From Saprospiraceae bacterium (GTDB lineage: Bacteria; Bacteroidota; Bacteroidia; Chitinophagales; Saprospiraceae), in NCBI GenBank assembly GCA_022841345.1, contig JALHRR010000032.1, positions 1-32,256 of the forward strand: a DNA stretch of 32,256 nt, written 5' to 3'. Shown one piece after another: positions 1 through 8,161 of the stretch. Position 1 is the first letter of the stretch. Each line of letters begins with the position of its first letter. A program made the translations under genes and the position numbers. The notes under the pieces are model-generated. The model was not told the DNA's origin and ran no database searches. It saw only the letters and a list, made by a program, of their open reading frames with translations.

Positions 1-1
1 A

Positions 2-247
2 TTGATAGTGGCAATCAGCTCCTGTGCACCTGCAGAGACCACTGAAAAAGTATATGGATTTTTCTATGGAATCATCCACGGATTGGTGTTCATTATTGCG
101 CTTTTTGCAAAGCTATTTGACATGGATTACGGCTTATATGCAGAAAATAATACCGGCTTTACTTATTGGCTGGGTTATATACTTGGCGTATTCATCATTG
201 GAGGAAGTGGTGGTGGTGCAGCGAGTCGCAGAAGACGCAGGGATTGA
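2..247 (+). CDS. Small lipoprotein/membrane protein, 5' end cut off by the window
   Basis: The frame is open from the first bases and ends at a TGA, so only the last ~81 codons are present; the start lies upstream. The visible beginning (LIVAISSCAPAE) looks like the end of a lipoprotein signal peptide, with the lipobox cysteine in ISSC. It is followed by a hydrophobic segment (GIIHGLVFIIALFAKLF), a second one (FTYWLGYILGVFIIGG), and a glycine-rich linker ending in a basic tail (RRRRRD). This suggests a small inner-membrane protein anchored by lipid and one or two helices, with the arginine tail in the cytoplasm. I do not know a function. A minus-strand terminator at 442-475 separates it from the convergent gene. 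Confidence 0.6.
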   Translation: MIVAISSCAPAETTEKVYGFFYGIIHGLVFIIALFAKLFDMDYGLYAENNTGFTYWLGYILGVFIIGGSGGGAASRRRRRD

Positions 248-441
248 GCTGAGTTGGATGCTCAAGCTGAGAGCTACGAGGAACAGCCGTTTAAGCGGTG
301 AAGCGTTTAATCGTAAACAGCCGAAAGAAGAAGCTGCGAGATCAGATATTTGATAAAGATATGAGATATGAGATAACAAACGGAGAGATAGGGACCGATT
401 GGCTGCTAATAAATTAGCAGAACCCGCCTCTTTCGAACAAT

Positions 442-475
442 AAAAAAGCCGCCCCACACAATCATGGAGCGGCTT
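442..475 (-). terminator. Intrinsic terminator of the 780-residue fibre-like gene
   Basis: A 10-base inverted repeat (AAGCCGCCCC at 446-455, GGAGCGGCTT at 466-475) surrounds a 10-base loop. On the minus strand the one imperfect pair becomes a G-U wobble. The hairpin is followed by a run of six U. It lies 20 bases after the stop of the gene ending at 495. Confidence 0.8.
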
Positions 476-494
476 ATCATTCGATTTCCAATTA

Positions 495-2837
495 TTAATT
501 TCTTGTTTCTCCCATGATTGCCTGATAAGTACGCTCATAGTTTGCTTTTGTCTTTACCAGCACTTCATTTTGAAAGTCTGCATCATTCAAAAGTTTGTCC
601 AAACTTGGATACTTTTTGACATCGATCCCCTGAGCAATGTATGTTTCTCTCAGGTATTGCATGGCATCTTTCATCATTTCGTCTGTCAAAACTGCTGGCA
701 TATGTGCCAAAGCCATTTGCTCCCTGCTCAATGTGGGTTGAACACTTACGATTTCAGGAGAGGGAGAACCCACACTATTGGTTTCTTTTACAGGAGAAAC
801 TGGTTTACCACCTTCCAGAGCCAGGAATCTTTCCTCAAATGAAGCCATTCTTTTCTCTAGTGCGATTAACTTAGCTTCCTGTTGTTCAGCCAATCTTGCG
901 ACATCATTATTGTTTAGGCCTATAGCCATATTGATCATAGCTTCTCCATTATTAATAATAGATCCGGACCAGGCTACACCTACGATCTCTCTGTATTGTG
1001 AAGGCTTGATTTTATCCGGAGCGACTGCGATTCCATATCCATCATTGAGACCTGATGGAAGAATATAATCTCCCACAAATACGGTTCCCCGCACCTTCAC
1101 CGGAATCTGACCCATGAAAGCTACTTTCTCATAATTATTAGTATTTCCGTCCATCGGCACATTTCCGAGAATAGCCGGTTTGGTTGATATGACCATAAAT
1201 TGATGGGCAGAAGTAGTGTTTTTTGAAACTTTACCGCCATAAACACCAACTATATCACTTGCAGAGATTCTTTCATTCGGATTTAATCTTTCCAACCATT
1301 CTGCATAATCTGCCGAACCCGAAGAATAAGTTACACCAAGATTTTCGAAAGCGAATATATTAAATGCTACCAAATTGGCAGTTGCAACTGCGAGGTCTGC
1401 AATTGTAATGGCAATACACGGACCGCATGGGCCTGTTGAAGCAACAAGACCACCTACTACAATTGGAATAACAGCCAAGCCTACATTGACTCCGGCAGCG
1501 ACCTCTTCTGCAATTAAAATTGCTTCGTCAAAAATAAACTCAGGATTAGAAGATTTCTCTGCCATAGTTTCTCCTTCCACACCTCCGATTGCTCCTCCTC
1601 CGCTGTTGAAAAATGTTAGAAAATTATTACTATTGTTTGGCACTCCGGCTGTCAGCTGTATTGCAATTCCCTGAGCACTACCCTGGACCCTTAGTGGATA
1701 CGCCGCATAGCTGTCATCTCCCCCACCCAAATTAGCAGTGATAGTTACTTGTCCATTTAATCCGGTGATTCCATTCACAGTTGAGTTTCCACCCACCAAA
1801 GAATTACCCGTAACATTTGAATTACCACCTATATTGATATTTTTCTCAATTCCGACACCGCCCTCGATGATCACAGAACCATTGTCTTTATTAGTGGATT
1901 CGGTAGTGTTGTTAAATCTTGCGATTCCATTTACGTCAAATGTTCCGCCTACAGTGCTATTTCCGGTAACTCCGCTATTTCCTCCAACATTGATGTTTTT
2001 TTCAATTCCTACACCGCCTTCAACTATTAAAGAACCATTGTCTTTATTCGTAGATTCTGCGGTATTTCTCAAAGTTGTGATTCCATCGACACCCAGAGTA
2101 CCATCTACTTCCAGATTGCCTTCTATTTGTGCATTTCTTTCTACAAGCAGATCGCGGCCAAAACTCGCATCTCTTTCTGCTCTCAAATCGTTTCCGATGA
2201 AGACATTATTACCTACATTCAGATTGATTCCTACATCCAGATTCCCGTCAATATCGATGTCACCATCCTTTGTAATAGCCATTCTGCGCAGATCATTTGT
2301 TTTAAAAATGAAATCTTTGTAATCTCTTGTTCCAACATAATGAGTACCTGGTGTAGTGCTAAGATTTCCTGTAGTACTCCAGTAAAATTGAAGACCATTT
2401 TTTTGAGTTGGATCATCCATTCCTGAATAATTGCCAGCTGTGCCTGCATGAAAAGCATAAGGGACTGTCAGCAATTGGGAAGAATTGATATTAGTAAAAT
2501 TCTTTCCTCCGGCTTCATTCATATCAATATCCAGCCAGATATTTGCGAGGCTCCAGGGAATGCTGGCGAATTCTCCATTCATTGCTTTCCCTTCTCCTAT
2601 GGTGATGGAAAATAACCCAAGCTGATTAGTAGTTACTTCATGTCTTTCCGTGTAAAGGACTTCTCCTTTCTCCCCCGCACGCAGACTTATTTGAAGAGCA
2701 ATCGTTTGATTGTCAATTGTCTTTCCCGCTTCATCTCTGGCTACAGCCTGATAACGCATCCCTTGTGGTACACTCTGGCTAAATGCCATAAAAGTATATA
2801 ATGCCACAATTATAAGTGTAAGTAAAAAATTCTTCAT
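495..2837 (-). CDS. Secreted beta-repeat fibre-like protein with SADYAE (Peptidase_G2-like) domain, copy 1
   Basis: 780 residues. A Sec signal peptide (about 1-20, ending AFSQ) precedes the Bacteroidota surface domain that starts QGMRYQAVARD and ends at VPYAFHAGTAG (about 22-135). Next come short glycine/asparagine repeats typical of a beta-helix (NLDVG, NVFIGNDL, about 190-250). Then come two long repeats with the core TESTNKDNGS-EGGVGIEKNIN (about 242-365), a form also seen in phage structural proteins. Near residue 505 the motif SGSADYAEWLE opens a domain resembling the autoproteolytic Peptidase_G2 domain of phage appendages. A coiled coil (VARLAEQQEAKLIALEKR) and a helical tail finish the protein. 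There is no T9SS sorting domain, although the gene just upstream (2847-3341) has one. It is the downstream gene of a two-gene unit. Its paralogue is at 3598-6189. The fibre role is inference. Confidence 0.85.
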   Translation of the reverse strand: MKNFLLTLIIVALYTFMAFSQSVPQGMRYQAVARDEAGKTIDNQTIALQISLRAGEKGEVLYTERHEVTTNQLGLFSITIGEGKAMNGEFASIPWSLANIWLDIDMNEAGGKNFTNINSSQLLTVPYAFHAGTAGNYSGMDDPTQKNGLQFYWSTTGNLSTTPGTHYVGTRDYKDFIFKTNDLRRMAITKDGDIDIDGNLDVGINLNVGNNVFIGNDLRAERDASFGRDLLVERNAQIEGNLEVDGTLGVDGITTLRNTAESTNKDNGSLIVEGGVGIEKNINVGGNSGVTGNSTVGGTFDVNGIARFNNTTESTNKDNGSVIIEGGVGIEKNINIGGNSNVTGNSLVGGNSTVNGITGLNGQVTITANLGGGDDSYAAYPLRVQGSAQGIAIQLTAGVPNNSNNFLTFFNSGGGAIGGVEGETMAEKSSNPEFIFDEAILIAEEVAAGVNVGLAVIPIVVGGLVASTGPCGPCIAITIADLAVATANLVAFNIFAFENLGVTYSSGSADYAEWLERLNPNERISASDIVGVYGGKVSKNTTSAHQFMVISTKPAILGNVPMDGNTNNYEKVAFMGQIPVKVRGTVFVGDYILPSGLNDGYGIAVAPDKIKPSQYREIVGVAWSGSIINNGEAMINMAIGLNNNDVARLAEQQEAKLIALEKRMASFEERFLALEGGKPVSPVKETNSVGSPSPEIVSVQPTLSREQMALAHMPAVLTDEMMKDAMQYLRETYIAQGIDVKKYPSLDKLLNDADFQNEVLVKTKANYERTYQAIMGETRN

Positions 2838-2846
2838 GAGTTGGAA

Positions 2847-3341
2847 TTAATGTTTGATGATTTGAAAAGTTTGGGGCAAAGTAGCCTGGAGATCGTTCAT
2901 TTGAATTGAGATCACATAAGTTGAAGCCGTCAATCCCTGTAAATTAAGCTGTGCATTGGTGGCACTTTGGTACTGATGATATTGCAGTATTTTGCCATTG
3001 ACATCAAAGAGCCTCAGATCAAAGTCTCTGGCTGAGTTGTCAGCAAAATTAATTTGGACATGATCCGCTGTTGGATTTGGAAAAACCTGAACAGCAAATT
3101 TACTTGCAGCCGGCAAATGGGCTTGTAAAAAAGCGTTTTGCAAATAGGATTGATGGAAGCCTTCAGTGATCATAAGATCATCCTTGTTGATCGTTGCAGT
3201 ATTAGGCTCACCGAGCGTCCAGGAAAGCTGAATACCGGAATTTACGGTAGATTCTCCACCGGAACCTATGACCCAGTTGTCCAGGCTCTGGGCATTGATC
3301 CCAAATGGAATGAGTAAAGCAAATAACAGGTAGTATTTCAT
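2847..3341 (-). CDS. Small T9SS type A sorted protein, copy 1
   Basis: 164 residues. A signal peptide (MKYYLLFALLIPFGINAQ) is followed by a ~50-residue beta-rich domain (DNWVIGSGGESTVNSG, then SWTLGEP and ITEGFHQ). The C-terminal ~80 residues form a type A T9SS sorting domain (VQVFPNPTADHVQINF, LRLFDVNGKIL, LTASTYVISIQ). The T9SS carries such proteins across the outer membrane and usually anchors or releases them at the surface. Its stop lies 9 bases before the start of the 780-residue gene, so the two are surely cotranscribed. Its paralogue at 6200-6694 stands in the same position before its own large partner. The sorting call is firm; the job of the small domain is unknown. Confidence 0.85.
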   Translation of the reverse strand: MKYYLLFALLIPFGINAQSLDNWVIGSGGESTVNSGIQLSWTLGEPNTATINKDDLMITEGFHQSYLQNAFLQAHLPAASKFAVQVFPNPTADHVQINFADNSARDFDLRLFDVNGKILQYHQYQSATNAQLNLQGLTASTYVISIQMNDLQATLPQTFQIIKH

Positions 3342-3383
3342 AGAAAAGAATTAGGAGTGAGTCGAAGCACAATGAGTGTGTTT

Positions 3384-3391
3384 CAAAGCTA
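3384..3391 (-). promoter_or_regulatory. Candidate -7 box for module copy 1
   Basis: On the minus strand this reads TAGCTTTG, a full match to the Bacteroidota -7 consensus TAnnTTTG. It sits 43 bases before the ATG at 3341. I see no good -33 TTG at the usual 19-21 base spacing, so the call is tentative. Confidence 0.4.
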
Positions 3392-3520
3392 TATGAATAA
3401 ACCCGTGATTATTGATGCAATTTCCCAATGAAGTATATGGCTTTCCCAATGATCGGTTTCTCATTCCGAATGAAAATCAGTTTGCAAAATTCATTAGCCG
3501 GATGTTCAAGCCTTAAACAG

Positions 3521-3559
3521 AAAAAGGCGAAAGACATACTTAAATGTCCTTCGCCTTTT
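3521..3559 (-). terminator. Intrinsic terminator of the 863-residue fibre-like gene
   Basis: A 16-base inverted repeat with one wobble position (3522-3537 and 3544-3559) closes a 6-base loop. On the minus strand the hairpin runs into UUUUU. It lies about 40 bases after the stop at 3598 and separates module copy 2 from copy 1, so each copy is its own transcription unit. Confidence 0.85.
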
Positions 3560-3597
3560 CGAAAATCCTGATTAGAAATCTTCTTTAAAAGTCGGAA

Positions 3598-6189
3598 TTA
3601 GTTACGTCCGGCTTCCATCTTAAGAAGATTGCTTCTGGTGCTGCGGTAATTATCCTGTACATTTTTAATCACATCCTTTCTGAAGGTAGCATCATTAAAT
3701 AACTTTCTCAGTCCCGGGTGCGTATTTACATTCAAACCTTTAGAACTGTAAGTATCCTTTAACAACATTATTGCAGCATCGATCTGATCAATATTCAATT
3801 CGTTTTGCATTTGTGTGTCCAGGTATTCCAATTGTGAAATGGCAGGTTTTGAATCTATATCCGGCACATTTGCAGGCTTTCCTGATTCCAGTGCGATCAT
3901 CCGGGCCTCCAAAGATTCAAATTGCTTCTTCAAATTAGAGATTTGAATCTGCTGTTCTTCTACGATTCTTGCCACATCATTTGTATTCAGACCAATCGCA
4001 AGATTGATCATGGACACTTTACTGCCTGCAGTGGCAGCTGACCAGGCCACACCTACGATAAGCTTGTATTGATTTGCAGATATTTTATCCGGAGAAATCC
4101 CAATACCAGTACCATCATTTAAGCCTGAGGGAATAATATAATCACCGATGTTCACCTGACCTCTTACTTTCACAGGCACCTGACCCATAAAGGCAACTTT
4201 CTCGAATCTTGCTACATCTGCAGATGCCTGCATATTACCAAGTACAGCAGGATTTGTGGAAACGACAAGCATTTGTGAAGCATTTTGTGTTTGCTTACTG
4301 ATTCTTCCGCCTATCACGCTGACAATATCCCCCGCTGACATTGATTCTGATGAAGAACGACGCTCTAAATACTCTGCATAATCGGCTGAACCGGATTCGT
4401 AAGTTACTCCCAGGTTAGCGAATGCAAAAGTTTGATACGCAGCTTGATTAGCAATCGCCAATATTTCTTCTGCAATAGTAATGGCTACTACTGAAGGCTC
4501 CGGAGGACAAGCTACAACACCTACTCCTGCACAACCGTTGGGTAATAATGAAAGTCCAATATTGACGCCCGCTGCAATGATTTCAGCAGTCAGGATAGCT
4601 GTTTCAAAAATGTATTCCGGAGAAGTAGCTAAATCGCCTGCCGTTTGGCCTTCAACACGTCCTCTGGCACCATTTCCACCGTCAAAAAAAGTAATAAAAT
4701 TATTACTACTGCTTGGGGTTCCTTCATTCACTCTGATGGCAATACCCTGATTACTCCCCTGAACTCTTAGTGGATATGCATTATAGTTATCATCTCCTCC
4801 GCCTACATTAGCATTGATAGTAACCTGACCATTTAATCCTGTTGTACCATTGACGGTCGAGCTTCCGGAAACTGTTGAATTACCTCCCACAGTTGAATTT
4901 CCGGTAACATTAGAAGCCCCTCCTATATTGATGTTTTTCTCAATTCCGACTCCACCTTCAATGATGACAGATCCATTGTCCTTGTTGGTAGATTCTGTAG
5001 TGTTATTGAATGTTGTAATCCCATTTACTCCAAGGGTTCCACCAATGGTACTATTGCCTGTAACAGCGCTATTACCACCAACGTTTAAATTCTTCTCAAT
5101 ACCTACTCCGCCCTCTACCACAAGTGAGCCATTATCTTTTGTAATTGATTCTGTGGTATTCTTTAAAGTAGTAACTCCATCTACTCCCAGTGTACCATCA
5201 ATTTCAGTGTTTCCACCGATATTGACATTTTTGCCGATTCCTGCTCCACCAACTACCACCAATGCTCCATTAGTCGTAGCAGTAGATTCAGTAGCATTCG
5301 CAACTGTCAGGACACCACCTATGTCGAGAGTTCCACCGAGACCAGTATTACCGCCTACATAAAGATTCTTCTCTATTCCTGTACCTCCTTCTATTACTAC
5401 TGCTCCATTGTCTTTATTGGTTGATTGTGTGGTATTTTTAAAAGTTGAAAGTCCGTCAACACCGAGTGTACCGTCCATTTCTGTATTTCGCTCAACTAAT
5501 AAATCACGTCCGATACTTGCATCCCTTTCAACTCTCAAATCATTTCCTATAAATGCATTATTTCCCACTGCGAGGTTAACCCCTACATCCAGACTTCCAT
5601 CAATATCGATATCGCCATCTTTGGTGATGGTCATTCTCTGGATATTGTTGGATTTGAAAACGAAGTCCTTGTAGTCACGTGTTCCAACATAATGAGTGCC
5701 TGGTGTAGTCATCAAATTACCGGTAGTACTCCAATAAAACTGAAGTCCATTCTTCTGATTAGAGTCATCCAGGCCCGTAAAAGTTCCTGCTGTTCCAGCG
5801 TGGAATGCATAAGGTACAGTAAGTAGTTGTGATGAATTAATATTAGTGAATGACTTACCTCCTGCTTCATCCATATCTATATCCAGCCAAATATTTGCAA
5901 GGCTCCAAGGGATGCTGGCAAATGTTCCGAATGCAGCTTTTCCTTCTCCGATGGTAATGGAGAACAATCCTAACTGTGTTGTAGTGACCTGATGTCTTTC
6001 AGTGTACAATACATCTCCTTTTTCACCGGCTTTGAGGCTGATTTGGAGAGAGATGGATTGATTGTCTATAACTTTACCGTCATAATCCCTGGCTACTGCC
6101 TGGTATCTCATACCCTGAGGGACAGACTGGCCAAATATGGGCGAAGCAAATAAGCCAATAAATAAAATAAAGAATAAAATTTTTCTCAT
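3598..6189 (-). CDS. Secreted beta-repeat fibre-like protein with SADYAE (Peptidase_G2-like) domain, copy 2
   Basis: 863 residues, a paralogue of the 495-2837 product over its whole length. It has a signal peptide (ending PIFGQ), the N-terminal surface domain (QGMRYQAVARDYDGK to VPYAFHAGTAG), and the hexapeptide-like stretch (NAFIGNDLRVERDASIG). It then has four long repeats (STNKDNGAVVIEGG, STATTNGALVVVGG, SITKDNGSLVVEGG, STNKDNGSVIIEGG; about residues 240-448), where copy 1 has two. The SADYAEYLE domain starts near residue 599, followed by VAFMGQVPVKVRG, a coiled coil (IVEEQQIQISNLKKQFESLE) and a helical C-terminus. The extra ~80 residues relative to copy 1 are largely explained by repeat number. 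There is no T9SS signal of its own; the gene 10 bases upstream has one. A trimeric fibre or adhesin at the surface is the likeliest role, by inference. Confidence 0.85.
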   Translation of the reverse strand: MRKILFFILFIGLFASPIFGQSVPQGMRYQAVARDYDGKVIDNQSISLQISLKAGEKGDVLYTERHQVTTTQLGLFSITIGEGKAAFGTFASIPWSLANIWLDIDMDEAGGKSFTNINSSQLLTVPYAFHAGTAGTFTGLDDSNQKNGLQFYWSTTGNLMTTPGTHYVGTRDYKDFVFKSNNIQRMTITKDGDIDIDGSLDVGVNLAVGNNAFIGNDLRVERDASIGRDLLVERNTEMDGTLGVDGLSTFKNTTQSTNKDNGAVVIEGGTGIEKNLYVGGNTGLGGTLDIGGVLTVANATESTATTNGALVVVGGAGIGKNVNIGGNTEIDGTLGVDGVTTLKNTTESITKDNGSLVVEGGVGIEKNLNVGGNSAVTGNSTIGGTLGVNGITTFNNTTESTNKDNGSVIIEGGVGIEKNINIGGASNVTGNSTVGGNSTVSGSSTVNGTTGLNGQVTINANVGGGDDNYNAYPLRVQGSNQGIAIRVNEGTPSSSNNFITFFDGGNGARGRVEGQTAGDLATSPEYIFETAILTAEIIAAGVNIGLSLLPNGCAGVGVVACPPEPSVVAITIAEEILAIANQAAYQTFAFANLGVTYESGSADYAEYLERRSSSESMSAGDIVSVIGGRISKQTQNASQMLVVSTNPAVLGNMQASADVARFEKVAFMGQVPVKVRGQVNIGDYIIPSGLNDGTGIGISPDKISANQYKLIVGVAWSAATAGSKVSMINLAIGLNTNDVARIVEEQQIQISNLKKQFESLEARMIALESGKPANVPDIDSKPAISQLEYLDTQMQNELNIDQIDAAIMLLKDTYSSKGLNVNTHPGLRKLFNDATFRKDVIKNVQDNYRSTRSNLLKMEAGRN

Positions 6190-6199
6190 AACTCAATTG

Positions 6200-6694
6200 T
6201 TAGTGTTTGATAATTTGAAATGAATGTGGAGAAGATGAATCTGCTTCATTTAGCTGAACAGATATCAAATAAATGCCTGAGGGCAATCCTTCCAGACTCA
6301 GATTATTTTGATGTGAATGCTGCATTTGCAGATATTTTAGTAACTGGCCTTTCCTGTCATATAATTTCAGATCATAAGTTCCCGGGACATTATCATCAAA
6401 TTTGATCTGAACATGATCTGCAGCAGGATTTGGAAAAATCTGAATACCCAATTTTGACGGGGAGATCCGAGGAATATTGATAGGCAAAATCTCCGGATAT
6501 GTCTGATGAAATCCTTCAGTAATCCAACCAGATTTACTGGCCAGTGTAGCCGTACTTGGCTCTCCCAAAGTCCAGGCAAGTTGTATCCCGGAACTAACAG
6601 TAGCTTCTCCACCGGAGCCTATGACCCAGTTTTCAAGACTTTGTCCTGAAAGTCCAAGCGGAATCAAAAAAACAATAAAAACGTACTTTTTCAT
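6200..6694 (-). CDS. Small T9SS type A sorted protein, copy 2
   Basis: 164 residues from the ATG at 6694 (MKKYVFIVFLIPLGLSGQ), chosen because it aligns with the start of the paralogue at 3341. An upstream in-frame ATG at 6703 would add only MVC. After the signal peptide come the same small domain (ENWVIGSGGEATVSSG, LAWTLGEPSTA, ITEGFHQTYP) and a type A sorting domain (IQIFPNPAADHVQIKF, LKLYDRKGQLL, LPSGIYLISVQ). The two copies are clearly homologous but diverged along their length, so the duplication is not recent. The gene leads into the 863-residue gene with a 10-base gap. Confidence 0.85.
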   Translation of the reverse strand: MKKYVFIVFLIPLGLSGQSLENWVIGSGGEATVSSGIQLAWTLGEPSTATLASKSGWITEGFHQTYPEILPINIPRISPSKLGIQIFPNPAADHVQIKFDDNVPGTYDLKLYDRKGQLLKYLQMQHSHQNNLSLEGLPSGIYLISVQLNEADSSSPHSFQIIKH

Positions 6695-6947
6695 ACATAC
6701 CATTTAAAAAGATAAAATAAGGTATAGCCCTGACTGAAAAATCAGAGAACAATATCCAATTACAAAAATTTGTGTGCGGGGAAAGTCAGGAGCAATTACT
6801 CCATTGGAAAAACTTGTGCGTGCAAACTAAGCAGTAAGCTTCATAATAGAGCAAGAAACTGTGATTAGTTTAGAATATACTCTTGTTATATTAGCAATAT
6901 TATAGTTTATATATAATTTATATTTGTATTTGCCTGTATATAAACTA
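6695..6947. other. AT-rich intergenic region upstream of module copy 2
   Basis: No gene is supported here. The stretch should hold the promoter for the minus-strand module, but I found no TAnnTTTG box on that strand. Two similar short stretches, AAAAATTTGTGTGCGGG near 6765 and AAAAACTTGTGCGTGC near 6809, could be a diverged direct repeat; their role is unknown. Confidence 0.35.
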
Positions 6948-6985
6948 AATAATCCTGTAGTAAATGAACTACAGTATTATTTTTT
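6947..6985. terminator. Candidate hairpin terminator between glxA-like gene and module copy 2
   Basis: A 14-base inverted repeat with one mismatch (6947-6960 and 6969-6982) closes an 8-base loop; the core is CTGTAG-CTACAG. A T run follows on the plus strand, while the minus-strand exit is AT-rich. Because both flanking genes are on the minus strand, it probably ends the regulator transcript, about 95 bases after its stop. Direction is uncertain. Confidence 0.4.
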
Positions 6986-7076
6986 ACTTCTAGTTCCTGT
7001 TAGCGGGTATAATTTTACCAGAACAGTTTTCAAGCTCTGTTCCCAAATTCAGAAGCATTGGGGCTTTTAATTACCA

Positions 7077-8051
7077 TCACTTCTTCTCTTTGTGATACTT
7101 GTTCCGGTATTCTATGGGGGTGAGTCCGGTAATTTTTCTGAACACCGTCCTGAAAGCCTTGGTATCAGTATATCCTACATCATACATGACCTCATTGATA
7201 TTTTTTCGGGTAGCTTCAAAACTGCGTTTTGCCGCCTCTATTTTTACCCTCTGAATATATTCCAAAATAGTATTATTGGTTGCCTGCTTAAATCTGCGCT
7301 CAAAACTGCGGCGGCTAATGGCTACCATATCTGCCAACTGATCTACAGTTATTCTTTCAGCATAATTAGCCTCAATAAATTCCTGTGTGATTTTGACTTC
7401 CTCATCATTGTGATCTTTCTGCCCTTTGAACATGGCAAATGCTGATTGAGAATCTCTTTCAATGTCGATGGCAAAATATTTAGCAGCCAGAATCGCTGTA
7501 TCGCGATCAACGTATTTTTCCACTAAATACAAAAGCAAGTTCCAGTAAGATTGCGCTCCACCACTGGAATAAATCCCATTTTCCTCTGTAATAATACTCC
7601 CATCTACAATCTCTACTTCGGGAAAAGTATCCTGGAATTCAGAATAAAATGCCCAATGAGTGGAGCACTTTTTCCCATTCAGTAATCCGGTGGATGCCAA
7701 AAGAAAAGCACCTACGCAGAGAGAAGCAAGTTCGGTGCCTTTGTGATGATGCTTTTGTATCCAGGGAATGGCGCCCTTGTTTTTTAAAACTGCCGACTGC
7801 ATGTCTCCAAATAATGCCGGAATTACAATGAGATCCGTATTACTTACTTCGTCCAATAATTTCTCCGTATGAACTGAATATAATCCATTCATAAAAGACA
7901 CATCCCTGGTCTGACCTACCAATTCTACTTTGAATAGCGGGGGCTTACCGGTAGCCTGCATGAATTGGTTGACCGCACTAAACATATAGTGCGGATCTGC
8001 CACAGCTTCCATGACTGCTGACTCTGGAACGAGGATTGATACATGTTTCAT
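7077..8051 (-). CDS. GlxA-type transcriptional regulator (DJ-1/PfpI domain plus AraC helix-turn-helix)
   Basis: 324 residues from the ATG at 8051; an upstream in-frame TTG at 8066 is less likely. Residues 1-190 form a DJ-1/PfpI-like domain (MKHVSILVPES start, VIPALFGD, nucleophile-elbow-like SLCVGAFLLAS with Cys112, STHWAFYSEF). Residues ~225-320 carry two AraC helix-turn-helix units (VDQLADMVAISRRSFERRF and INEVMYDVGYTDTKAFRTVF) and the closing GLTPIEYR motif. Such proteins are DNA-binding activators whose first domain is thought to sense a ligand; the ligand here cannot be told. It is divergent from the VOC gene at 8162, with 110 bases between, which makes that gene a possible target. A promoter-like match sits directly before the ATG. 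Confidence 0.88.
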   Translation of the reverse strand: MKHVSILVPESAVMEAVADPHYMFSAVNQFMQATGKPPLFKVELVGQTRDVSFMNGLYSVHTEKLLDEVSNTDLIVIPALFGDMQSAVLKNKGAIPWIQKHHHKGTELASLCVGAFLLASTGLLNGKKCSTHWAFYSEFQDTFPEVEIVDGSIITEENGIYSSGGAQSYWNLLLYLVEKYVDRDTAILAAKYFAIDIERDSQSAFAMFKGQKDHNDEEVKITQEFIEANYAERITVDQLADMVAISRRSFERRFKQATNNTILEYIQRVKIEAAKRSFEATRKNINEVMYDVGYTDTKAFRTVFRKITGLTPIEYRNKYHKEKK

Positions 8052-8055
8052 TTTG

Positions 8056-8086
8056 CAAACGTACAAAATAAATATGGCGTAATCAA
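8056..8086 (-). promoter_or_regulatory. Candidate promoter for the glxA-like gene
   Basis: On the minus strand TTG (8086-8084), a 20-base spacer and TACGTTTG (8063-8056) match the Bacteroidota sigma-ABfr consensus TTG-N19-21-TAnnTTTG. The box ends five bases before the ATG at 8051, so the transcript would be almost leaderless. Confidence 0.5.
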
Positions 8087-8161
8087 CCCATCGAAATGCC
8101 GTTTTTGCACCTCATTTTTACTTTTATATAATCTGATCTTTGCAGGGAAAAGAACTGCATT

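Noticed and set aside
1738-2322. 194-codon plus-strand reading frame opposite the fibre-like gene
   Set aside because: It is the antisense of the in-frame repeats on the minus strand; its proline/serine/threonine-rich pattern mirrors the repeat unit. The same happens at 4850-5362.
7021-7042. GAACAG-CTGTTC inverted repeat after the GlxA-type gene
   Set aside because: The stem is only six bases with a 10-base loop and no T run, so it is weak as a terminator; the longer hairpin at 6947-6985 is the better candidate.
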